A model generated the notes under the pieces. It was not told the origin of the DNA and did no database searches. It saw only the letters and a program-made list of their open reading frames with translations. From positions 1-64,000 of the forward strand of contig JAVBKW010000010.1 of assembly GCA_031553855.1 (NCBI GenBank): 64,000 nucleotides of DNA. The letters run 5' to 3'. Positions 57,307 to 64,000 of the stretch are shown here, piece by piece (the first letter of the stretch is position 1; every line of letters begins with the position of its first letter). The position numbers and the translations under genes were made by a program. The DNA is from RACS-047 sp031553855. Its GTDB lineage: Bacteria > Bacillota > Clostridia > Christensenellales > Pumilibacteraceae.

Positions 57307-59115
57307 ATGGCAAGAAACAGATATTTTGAGGACGAGCAGCTCACCTACGAATTCAGCTCATCCTCCTTAAAAAAAACCTTAAAGTACGCCGTTCCGTACA
57401 AAAAATTATTGCTGGTGCTTGTGCCGGTAATGCTTATTATGAGCTTTGTCGCGCTGATCCCGCCGATGATCGTCCGATACCTCGTTGACAACGTTATAAA
57501 CACTAAGGACGGTATGTTCGGCCTTGCATGGGTGCAAACCGCCGTAATATTGCTTGCTTTTTTAGCGGCAGTCTTTGTAAGCGATATAATCTACACCTAT
57601 TTCCGCTCGATTTTTATGGCAAGGCTCGGGCACGGAATGGTTTATTCTATCAGGAACGACGCTTACTGCCACCTTCAAAAGCTCTCGTTCGACTATTACG
57701 ATTCGCGCCCCGCGGGGAAGATCCTTGTGCGCCTGACTAACTATCTCGACGAGCTTGCCAACATCTTTTCGTCGTCTATAGTCATTTTTATTGTGGAATC
57801 GACTAAAGTCGTGATGATACTTGCGTGGCTGTTTATCCTTGAATGGCGTCTTGCGCTGGTAGTGGCGGCGGCGATGCTGCCGATGGTTATACTCATTTAT
57901 TTTTTGCGCAAGGGTATGACGAAACGCTTGAGGATAGTGCGCAACAAGGTTTCAAACCGTACGGCCTACATTGCCGAGAGCATACAGGGGGCGACCGTCA
58001 CAAAGGCTTTCAACCGCGGAAAGATGAATTCGCAGATTTATGAGGGGCTCAATAAGGAAGCAAATAAGTCGTGGATACGGTTTGTTAATCTTAACGAATT
58101 TTTCTTCCCCATATCCGACGGTTTTTTTAATCTCGGGCTTATACTTGTTTATGCAGTCGTTATATTTTTTGCTACAAAATCAGGCGGCGCATTCGGCCTT
58201 TCTCTTGGCGTAGTCATTAGCTTTATAAATTATATGGGAATGTTCGCCGGGCCAGTATCGAACCTTACCGCCGTTATGCAGCAGCTTTCGTCGGCAACAA
58301 GCAATTTAGAGCGCGTGTTCGAGGTGACTGAAACTCCGCCGTCGGTCTACGATAAGCCGGATGCCTATCCGCTCCCCCAGATACAGGGAAACGTGACGTT
58401 CGATAACGTGACCTTTGCCTACGATAAGGGCGTGAATATCCTGCAAAACTTCAATCTCGACGTGCCTACGGGGAAGATGATCGCACTGGTGGGGCCTACG
58501 GGCGCGGGAAAAACGACGGTCATCAACCTGATCTCACGTTTTTACGACGTAAATGAGGGCAGGATATTAATTGACGGGCACGATATTTCCAAAGTTTCGC
58601 TGTTTTCTCTTCGCTCGCAGATCGGCGTTATGATGCAGGACAGCTTTATCTTCTCCGGCACAATACTTGAAAACATCCGTTACGCGCGCCCCGAGGCGTC
58701 GGAGGCAGAATGTATCGACGCGGCTAAAAAGGTTTATGCGGACGAGTTTATTTCAAGGCTTTCTGAAGGGTACCACACGAAGACCGCCGAGGGCGGGCAG
58801 GGGTTGTCGTCGGGGGAAAAACAATTGCTTTCTCTTGCAAGAGTGGTGCTCACCGACCCGCGTATTCTGATACTGGACGAGGCAACCTCCAGCATAGACA
58901 CAAAAACCGAAGAGCTTGTTAAGTCCGCGCTCGATATCATATTAAAAGGCCGTACAAGCTTTGTCGTCGCCCATCGGTTAAGCACCATAAAAAAAGCCGA
59001 CTGCATACTTTTTATAAAGGATAAGGGCATAGCCGAGGCCGGCACGCACCAGCAGCTTATGGAGAAAAAAGGGCTGTATTACGATTTGGTTAATTCTCAA
59101 ACGGATAAAAAGTAA
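57307..59115 (+). CDS. Heterodimeric ABC exporter, subunit B (altered signature)
   Basis: A 602-residue half-transporter: six membrane helices in residues 28-330, Walker A GPTGAGKTT, Walker B ILILDEATSSID with the catalytic Glu, and H-loop VVAHRLST. The signature is LSSGEKQ instead of LSGGQ. Together with the Asp in subunit A this gives one working and one degenerate site, the BmrCD/TM287-288 pattern. AGGAGG lies about 15 bases before the ATG. A terminator follows. Confidence 0.9.
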   Translation: MARNRYFEDEQLTYEFSSSSLKKTLKYAVPYKKLLLVLVPVMLIMSFVALIPPMIVRYLVDNVINTKDGMFGLAWVQTAVILLAFLAAVFVSDIIYTYFRSIFMARLGHGMVYSIRNDAYCHLQKLSFDYYDSRPAGKILVRLTNYLDELANIFSSSIVIFIVESTKVVMILAWLFILEWRLALVVAAAMLPMVILIYFLRKGMTKRLRIVRNKVSNRTAYIAESIQGATVTKAFNRGKMNSQIYEGLNKEANKSWIRFVNLNEFFFPISDGFFNLGLILVYAVVIFFATKSGGAFGLSLGVVISFINYMGMFAGPVSNLTAVMQQLSSATSNLERVFEVTETPPSVYDKPDAYPLPQIQGNVTFDNVTFAYDKGVNILQNFNLDVPTGKMIALVGPTGAGKTTVINLISRFYDVNEGRILIDGHDISKVSLFSLRSQIGVMMQDSFIFSGTILENIRYARPEASEAECIDAAKKVYADEFISRLSEGYHTKTAEGGQGLSSGEKQLLSLARVVLTDPRILILDEATSSIDTKTEELVKSALDIILKGRTSFVVAHRLSTIKKADCILFIKDKGIAEAGTHQQLMEKKGLYYDLVNSQTDKK

Positions 59116-59125
59116 ATTAAAATAA

Positions 59126-59164
59126 AACCCGCATAAGACGTTTTAGTTTATGCGGTTTTTTTTG
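59126..59164 (+). terminator. Terminator after the ABC pair
   Basis: CCGCATAA pairs with TTATGCGG, followed by eight T. It also lies downstream of the convergent Ppx gene. Confidence 0.85.
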
Positions 59165-59218
59165 CCTATTTTATAAATTTTCGTGGCAGTTTTTTTAAGC
59201 GTTTTTTTACTTAAGACG

Positions 59219-60109
59219 CTATTTTTGTGTTGCGCTTTTTTTGAGTAAATAGCCTTCTAAATTATCGGTTTCGAGCGCCGTATAGCCGTCTGATCCAAAT
59301 AAATCTAAGATGTTTTTTGTCATTATCGCGCCCTGACATATTATGCTTGCGCGCGCATTGCCGATTACAGGATAGCGCGCGGCAATTTTTTCAGGTTCGG
59401 CGCGGCACTCTATATAGAGGATATGCTCTATTTCCTCCAGCTTTTCTTTATTTACAAATTGCCTGTGTATTATTTCAGCGTCGTATTCGCGCAGTTGCAG
59501 AGCCATTGCGGCAAGCGAGGTCGCCGTACCGCCTATGCCGTAGAGCGGGGCGGGCGCAAAGGAGAGAGCGTCTTTAAAATCTGCAAGGTATTTTTTAACC
59601 GCCGCGTCTATTTTTTCTTTATTGAATCCGGCAAGGTCGGAGAGTACTACCATACCTAAAGGCACGCTTTTTTTATAGTATATGCCGCCGTTTTTGCCGC
59701 GGATAAGCTCTGTGCTGCCGCCGCCGATATCAAAAACTATGCTGTCGGAGCTCTGTCCGCAAAGCGCGCCGTTAAATCCCGTTTCGGCCTCCTCCTCTCC
59801 GCTTAAAACGTCCACCTCTATGCCCTTACTTAAAAGAAGGGCGGTAAACTCGGAGCCGTTGCGGGCGTTGCGAACTGCCGCCGTAGCAAAAACGCAGACC
59901 TTGGAGCAGCCGCATTTGAGAGCCTTTTCATAAAAAAAGACGACCGCCTCGCAAGTGCGCGCGATCGCGTCCTTATTTAAATATCCGGTTTTTGCAAGAT
60001 TTTCAGCAAGCCGGCTGGAAATGAGTTCTTTATTGTTTACTTCCTTACCGCTTTGAGGGATAAGGAGGCGCACGGAATTTGAGCCGATATCTATACAGGC
60101 GGTTTTCAT
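59219..60109 (-). CDS. Ppx/GppA-family exopolyphosphatase
   Basis: A 296-residue actin-fold enzyme. IDIGSNSVRLLI (phosphate-1 motif, residues 6-17), VFATAAVRNA, SGEEEAETGFNGAL (catalytic Glu region) and FDIGGGSTELIR (phosphate-2) are complete. Only the N-terminal phosphatase core is present, without the HD domain of long Ppx proteins. It hydrolyses polyphosphate or pppGpp. Its start is a few bases after the stop of the DivIC-like gene, so the two form an operon. Confidence 0.88.
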   Translation of the reverse strand: MKTACIDIGSNSVRLLIPQSGKEVNNKELISSRLAENLAKTGYLNKDAIARTCEAVVFFYEKALKCGCSKVCVFATAAVRNARNGSEFTALLLSKGIEVDVLSGEEEAETGFNGALCGQSSDSIVFDIGGGSTELIRGKNGGIYYKKSVPLGMVVLSDLAGFNKEKIDAAVKKYLADFKDALSFAPAPLYGIGGTATSLAAMALQLREYDAEIIHRQFVNKEKLEEIEHILYIECRAEPEKIAARYPVIGNARASIICQGAIMTKNILDLFGSDGYTALETDNLEGYLLKKSATQK

Positions 60110-60111
60110 TT

Positions 60112-60396
60112 TTATCTGCTTATGAAGGCTTTTTCATCTTTGCCCATCATATCGAGGTATTCGCGTACATAGCTGTCGATAAACTCGTCCGAGCTTTTAA
60201 GCGTAATATCGCTCTCAAGCGCGGCTATTTGCGCCTCGGCGGAAGCCATAAGCGTTTCAAGCTCGCGTTTTCTTGAAGACAGGGTTGCCAGCTTTATAAG
60301 GTTTATTATAAGCGCGGAAAGAAGCAGCACCGCGAATATCACGCAGCCTACAACAATTACCGTTTGCGCCGTATTATTTTGAGATTTTGCCGTCAT
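60112..60396 (-). CDS. DivIC/FtsB-type septum initiator
   Basis: A 94-residue protein. One membrane helix (residues 12-36) is followed by a coiled coil (SRKRELETLMASAEAQIAALESDI) and a short C-terminal domain (FIDSYVREYLDMMGKDEKAFI). It is the same plan and length as DivIC/FtsL-type division proteins. The YVREYLxM(G)xxxE motif fits the DivIC group. The promoter's -10 ends six bases before the ATG. Confidence 0.82.
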   Translation of the reverse strand: MTAKSQNNTAQTVIVVGCVIFAVLLLSALIINLIKLATLSSRKRELETLMASAEAQIAALESDITLKSSDEFIDSYVREYLDMMGKDEKAFISR

Positions 60397-60402
60397 ACAT
60401 AC

Positions 60403-60431
60403 ATTATACTATCATTAAATAAATAAATCAA
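60403..60431 (-). promoter_or_regulatory. Promoter giving a leaderless transcript (DivIC-like)
   Basis: On the minus strand TTGATT (60431-60426), 17 bases, TATAAT (60408-60403), six bases, ATG at 60396. Confidence 0.75.
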
Positions 60432-60452
60432 GTGTTGATCAGCTTTAAATTT

Positions 60453-60602
60453 TATCAAGTAGCATTTTGGGGAATAAAGCTTGCTTTTAATCCCCAAATG
60501 CGCCCGCCGCAAAAGGTTTAAAACCCCGCAGCTCTGCTGCGCAAGGCGCGCGGCATTGACGCGTGGGTGCAGGGCTCTGCCCTGCGGTTTAATACCTTTT
60601 AT
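60453..60602 (+). repeat. Dispersed double-hairpin repeat, copy C
   Basis: TATCAAGTAGCATT, first hairpin CATTTTGGGGAATAAAGC with GCTTTTAATCCCCAAATG, then the shared GCGCCCGCCGCAAAAGG block. The outer stem closes with GCGGTTTAATACCTTTT. It lies in the divergent region between the DivIC-like gene and the XRE-cupin gene. Confidence 0.75.
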
Positions 60603-60730
60603 TATGAAAAGTTCTGATTTTATTAAGTATCTCTTTAAAATTATAAGACGGTACGGTAGTAACGGATATATATATCGGTAAAAAAATCGGAAAAATTTTT
60701 GAAATTCCGACAAAATTTTATTTAAAACAG

Positions 60731-60759
60731 TTGACATCTTGCAAGCATATATATATAAT
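60731..60759 (+). promoter_or_regulatory. Promoter of the XRE-cupin regulator
   Basis: TTGACA (60731-60736), 17 bases, TATAAT (60754-60759); leader of about 93 bases, with inverted TTTAAAC-like sequences that may be an operator. Confidence 0.7.
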
Positions 60760-60858
60760 AACTTTTGTTTAGTAATTTTAAACAAAAAGTTTAATAAAAA
60801 CTAACCCGCTTAACTGTAAGTTTAGTGGCACTAAGAAAGACGGGAACGGAGTTTGTGA

Positions 60859-61392
60859 ATGGAAATCGGAGCAAAAATCAAGGATTTGAGGCTGAAAAAC
60901 CAGCTTACCCAGGAAGAGCTTGCCGACAGGTGCGAGCTTACAAAGGGCTATATCAGCCAGCTTGAGAACGATCTGACAAGCCCGTCCATCGCGACGCTCA
61001 AGGATATACTCAACGGGCTGGGGATAACGCTGGGCGAGTTTTTCTCCGGAGACGACGAGGAAAAAATCGTGTTCACCGACGAGGACCAGTTTGAAAAAAA
61101 GAACGAGGACAATACGATCCGCTGGCTTGTTCCCACCGCGCAAAAAAATTCTATGGAGCCTATCATAATGACTATCGAGGCGGGCGGGACTTCAGGAAAG
61201 GACCTTCCCCATGAGGGCGAAGAGTTCGGGATGATTTTAGAGGGGAGCGTCACGCTTACCGTGGGCAAAAAAGAAATACGGGCAAAAGAGGGCGATACGT
61301 TTTATTTCCGTTCTTCTAAGACACACTATATAAAGAACGCAGGAAAGAAACAGGCAAAAATTATATGGGTGTCGTGCCCTCCGAATTTTTAA
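60859..61392 (+). CDS. XRE-cupin transcriptional regulator of polyamine uptake
   Basis: A 177-residue protein: HTH_3 domain residues 5-60 (NQLTQEELADRCELTKGYISQLENDLTSP) and cupin_2 domain about 105-172 (GGTSGKDLPHEGEEFGMILEG, FYFRSSKTHYIKNAGK). The same pairing is found in PuuR. Its place 63 bases before potABC, same strand, suggests that it senses polyamines and controls the transporter. ATG follows CGGAG. Confidence 0.88.
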   Translation: MEIGAKIKDLRLKNQLTQEELADRCELTKGYISQLENDLTSPSIATLKDILNGLGITLGEFFSGDDEEKIVFTDEDQFEKKNEDNTIRWLVPTAQKNSMEPIIMTIEAGGTSGKDLPHEGEEFGMILEGSVTLTVGKKEIRAKEGDTFYFRSSKTHYIKNAGKKQAKIIWVSCPPNF

Positions 61393-61455
61393 AATAAATT
61401 AATTAAACTTTTTCTCGCATTCTAAAAAAGAAACTATTAAGGAAGATTTAATATA

Positions 61456-63009
61456 ATGGCATCTCAACAGCTTCAAAAAGCCGAGCCGCTCAAGAACGGC
61501 GGACAGGACAAATTTGATAAGATAATAGAAATGCGAAGCGTTTCTAAGGTTTATGACGGCGTAACGGTTGTCGATAACGTCAGCCTTTCTATTAAGAGGG
61601 GCGATTTTGTTACGCTGCTCGGCCCCTCGGGCTGCGGCAAAACTACGCTGCTAAGAATGATTGCGGGCTTTGAAACCCCGACTAAGGGCCAGATATTTTT
61701 GGAAAAGCAGGACCTGACCGTTATCCCCGCCCATAAAAGGCCGGTCAATACGGTTTTTCAAAAGTACGCGCTTTTTCCGCATCTTAACGTATACGGCAAT
61801 ATCGCTTTCGGCTTAAAGCTTGTCAAAATTCCGGACGGAACGAAGCTTAATAAAAAAACGGGGCAGGAAGAGGAAGTTTTCAGAAAGTATACAAAGGAAG
61901 AAATCAATAATAAGGTCAACCGCGCGCTTACGCTTGTGGGCTTAGTCGGCTATGAAAGAAGGGACGTAAACTCGCTCTCTGGCGGCCAGCAGCAGCGTGT
62001 GGCTATCGCGCGCGCAATAGTTTTAGAGCCTAAAGTGCTTCTTTTGGACGAACCTTTGGGCGCGCTCGACTTAAAAATGCGAAAAGAAATGCAGATCGAG
62101 CTTATGGCTATCCATAAGAACCTCGGCATAACGTTTATATACGTAACGCACGATCAGGAAGAGGCGCTTACGATGTCGGATAAAATAGTGGTTGTCAACG
62201 ACGGCGCGATCCAGCAGGTAGGAACGCCCAGAAAGATCTACGATGAGCCGGCAAACGCGTTCGTAGCACAGTTTATCGGCGAGAGCAACATTCTTTCGGG
62301 CACGTTCGTATCCGATTTTAAGGTCAACTTCTGCGGCAAAACATTCGACTGCACAGACAAGGGCTTTGATAAAAACGAAAAGGTCGACCTTGTTATCCGC
62401 CCCGAGGATATCACGCTGTATAAGGCGGGTTCGGGGAAGGGGACGCTTGAGGGTACTGTCACATCGACTGTTTTTAAGGGCACTTATTACGAGATGATCG
62501 TAGACACCGGCGTCTATGAATTCACCGTCCAAAACACGAACGGCACGAACAAGGGCGAAAGGGTCGAGCTTAAATTTACGCCCGACGGCATCCACATTAT
62601 GAAAAAACTGCGCACCGTCAATAAGTTTATTACGGAAGTCACGGGCGAAAATACTGTGGAGATTTGCGGCGGCGACTTTGAATTTAATAACGACGGCTCC
62701 TTTAATAAAGGCGATGCTGTCAGGGTTTCGGTGGCGTTCGACAAAATTGAGCTGACCGACGACGAGGACGACGGCGTTATCGGCGGCAATATCGGGCAAA
62801 GCACCTACAAAGGCGCGTATTATCAGGTGCAGGTCTACACCGACGACGATCAGGACTTCTACCTCGACACCCCCGACGAATGGGATATCGACGACCGCGT
62901 CGGCATCAAAATCGCCCCGCAGGATATAGTAATTGAAAAGTATATCGAGTCCGAAAACAGCGAGGATGAAAACGCATCTTATGACGCTGTTGAAATCGAA
63001 AACTATTAG
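61456..63009 (+). CDS. potA: Spermidine/putrescine ABC transporter ATPase with extended C-terminus
   Basis: A 517-residue protein. Walker A GPSGCGKTT, signature LSGGQQQR, Walker B LLLDEPLGALD and H-loop THDQEEAL are complete. A 25-30 residue insertion lies between Q-loop and signature (NKKTGQEEEVFRKYTKEE). After the usual regulatory TOBE domain (about residues 285-375) comes about 130 more residues with a second TOBE-like unit. Its VIGGNIGQSTYKGAYYQVQV parallels the first unit's LEGTVTSTVFKGTYYEMIV. It energises polyamine uptake. Confidence 0.92.
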   Translation: MASQQLQKAEPLKNGGQDKFDKIIEMRSVSKVYDGVTVVDNVSLSIKRGDFVTLLGPSGCGKTTLLRMIAGFETPTKGQIFLEKQDLTVIPAHKRPVNTVFQKYALFPHLNVYGNIAFGLKLVKIPDGTKLNKKTGQEEEVFRKYTKEEINNKVNRALTLVGLVGYERRDVNSLSGGQQQRVAIARAIVLEPKVLLLDEPLGALDLKMRKEMQIELMAIHKNLGITFIYVTHDQEEALTMSDKIVVVNDGAIQQVGTPRKIYDEPANAFVAQFIGESNILSGTFVSDFKVNFCGKTFDCTDKGFDKNEKVDLVIRPEDITLYKAGSGKGTLEGTVTSTVFKGTYYEMIVDTGVYEFTVQNTNGTNKGERVELKFTPDGIHIMKKLRTVNKFITEVTGENTVEICGGDFEFNNDGSFNKGDAVRVSVAFDKIELTDDEDDGVIGGNIGQSTYKGAYYQVQVYTDDDQDFYLDTPDEWDIDDRVGIKIAPQDIVIEKYIESENSEDENASYDAVEIENY

Positions 63010-63023
63010 GCGGCGGAAAAATT

Positions 63024-63842
63024 ATGGCAAAATTAAAAATTAAACGCTCATATTTTGCGTTTCCGTACTTCTTTCTGTCGGCTTTATTCATAATTATTCC
63101 GCTTGTAATATTGCTTGTTTATGCTTTTATAGATAAGGCGACCGGCTCGTTTACTTTCGCTAATTTCGGAAAGTTTTTTGCAAGCTGGGACACATGGCGG
63201 ATAATCGGACGTTCATTTTTAGTCGCTTTGGTCGTAACGGCAATATGCCTTTTACTTGCGTATCCTATTGCGATGATATTGTCGAACTCGAAAATCAATA
63301 AGAGCGCGACCCTCGTTCTTTTGTTTGTGCTTCCGATGTGGATCAACTCTATTTTAAGGACGTACGCTATAAACGAGGTTTTCAAATGGATGGGAACAGG
63401 CGCTATAAGTCCGTTTTTCAGAGTTGTAATAGCTATGGTGTACGACTTTTTTCCGTTTATGCTGCTGCCGCTGTACACGATAATGGTGAATATGGACAAA
63501 AGTTATATCGAGGCGTCTGAGGACCTCGGCGGAAGCCCGCTTAAAACCTTTCTTAAGGTAAAGCTGCCGCTCACTCTTCCCGGCATTATCAGCGGAATTT
63601 TAATGGTGTTTATGCCCACAGTTTCCACTTTCGCCATACCTGAAATCGTCGCCGACTCTACGATGTACCTTTTGGGAAACAGCATTAATACAAGCTTTGA
63701 AAAGGGTATGTATAATGTCGGATCCGCGTTTGCATTCATCCTTCTTGTCATTATTGCCGGAACGATGGTAATCGCGAACTGGCTTTCGGGCGGAAAAGCC
63801 CAGCCCTCACAAACACGCGGCGGCGGGGGAGGCGTAGTATAA
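63024..63842 (+). CDS. potB: Spermidine/putrescine ABC transporter permease PotB
   Basis: A 272-residue permease with six membrane helices. The EAA loop SYIEASEDLGGSPLKTFLKVKLP (residues about 158-180) couples to PotA. A short Gly/Ser tail follows. It starts 14 bases after potA and ends two bases before potC. Confidence 0.93.
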   Translation: MAKLKIKRSYFAFPYFFLSALFIIIPLVILLVYAFIDKATGSFTFANFGKFFASWDTWRIIGRSFLVALVVTAICLLLAYPIAMILSNSKINKSATLVLLFVLPMWINSILRTYAINEVFKWMGTGAISPFFRVVIAMVYDFFPFMLLPLYTIMVNMDKSYIEASEDLGGSPLKTFLKVKLPLTLPGIISGILMVFMPTVSTFAIPEIVADSTMYLLGNSINTSFEKGMYNVGSAFAFILLVIIAGTMVIANWLSGGKAQPSQTRGGGGGVV

Positions 63843-63844
63843 AT

Positions 63845-64000
63845 ATGAATAAGCAGAAATTTAAAAAAGCTTTGGCTCTAGCGTTTGTCTATCTTGTGCT
63901 TGCGCTTATGTATCTGCCGATAATCGTCCTTATTATTTATTCGTTTACAGAAGCGCGGAATATCGGGCAATGGTCGGGTTTTTCAGTCGGGCTTTACATC
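63845..64000 (+). CDS. potC: Spermidine/putrescine ABC transporter permease PotC, N-terminal part
   Basis: 52 codons to the window edge. The Lys-rich start is followed by ALAFVYLVLALMYLPIIVLI and IYSFTEARNIGQWSGFS, the normal first helix and first loop of PotC. Cut by the window end. Confidence 0.9.
   Translation, partial: MNKQKFKKALALAFVYLVLALMYLPIIVLIIYSFTEARNIGQWSGFSVGLYI

Overview
The window looks like a chromosomal segment of a low-to-mid G+C, endospore-forming Firmicute of the class Clostridia. It carries spoIIR, a sleB-ypeB pair, spoIIID, a DUF3794/LysM spore-type protein and veg. It also has AGGAGG-type ribosome sites and TTGACA/TATAAT promoters. The genus cannot be named from the sequence alone.

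Layout. 1-196: tail of an acetyl-xylan/cephalosporin deacetylase. 300-1675: an ImmA-type metallopeptidase with its XRE repressor, divergent from a Com-like zinc ribbon. 1.7-13.6 kb: an accessory island with a phage-type tail-fibre protein whose C-terminus resembles the variable region of diversity-generating retroelements, two small phage-type proteins and a holin-like protein. These are followed by a 1797-residue RHS protein ending in a Hint domain and a short toxin-like tip, with a candidate immunity gene. Then comes a second, promoterless orphan RHS half-gene with its own tip and candidate immunity gene, bracketed by related GC-rich repeats. Two near-identical leader elements (51 identical bases plus a terminator-like hairpin) precede the tail-fibre operon and the holin-RHS operon. 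I regard this island as the most unusual part of the window.

13.7-27 kb: housekeeping and sporulation genes (ABC exporter, rplM-rpsI, veg, DUF3794-LysM, ispE, spoIIR, sleB-ypeB, trxB, corA). 27-30.6 kb: a GH32-like glycosidase, a DUF1016/PDDEXK nuclease gene, and a patchwork of tRNA-end duplications next to tRNA-Arg. 30.6-44 kb: flavin reductase, nitroreductase, two-subunit fumarase, walJ, two CPBP proteases, rlmH, an M14 peptidase, tadA, a glmU lacking its nucleotide-binding N-terminus, prs, spoIIID and a TtcA-like gene. 44-55 kb: rpmH-rnpA-yidD-yidC-jag, lgt, an XRE gene, rsmA and recF, without dnaA or dnaN. 55-64 kb: a heterodimeric ABC exporter, a Ppx/GppA phosphatase, a DivIC-like protein, and an XRE-cupin regulator leading into potABC.

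Two genome-wide habits show up. First, at least nine genes have a sigma-A type promoter whose -10 box ends only 6-9 bases before the start codon, which predicts leaderless or nearly leaderless mRNAs. Second, two families of small dispersed repeats occur between genes. One is a roughly 150-base double hairpin present three times with arms that differ in sequence but still pair. The other is a roughly 125-165-base element with CTAG-ended inverted termini, whose conserved tail runs into the ribosome-binding site of the next gene at three of its four copies.
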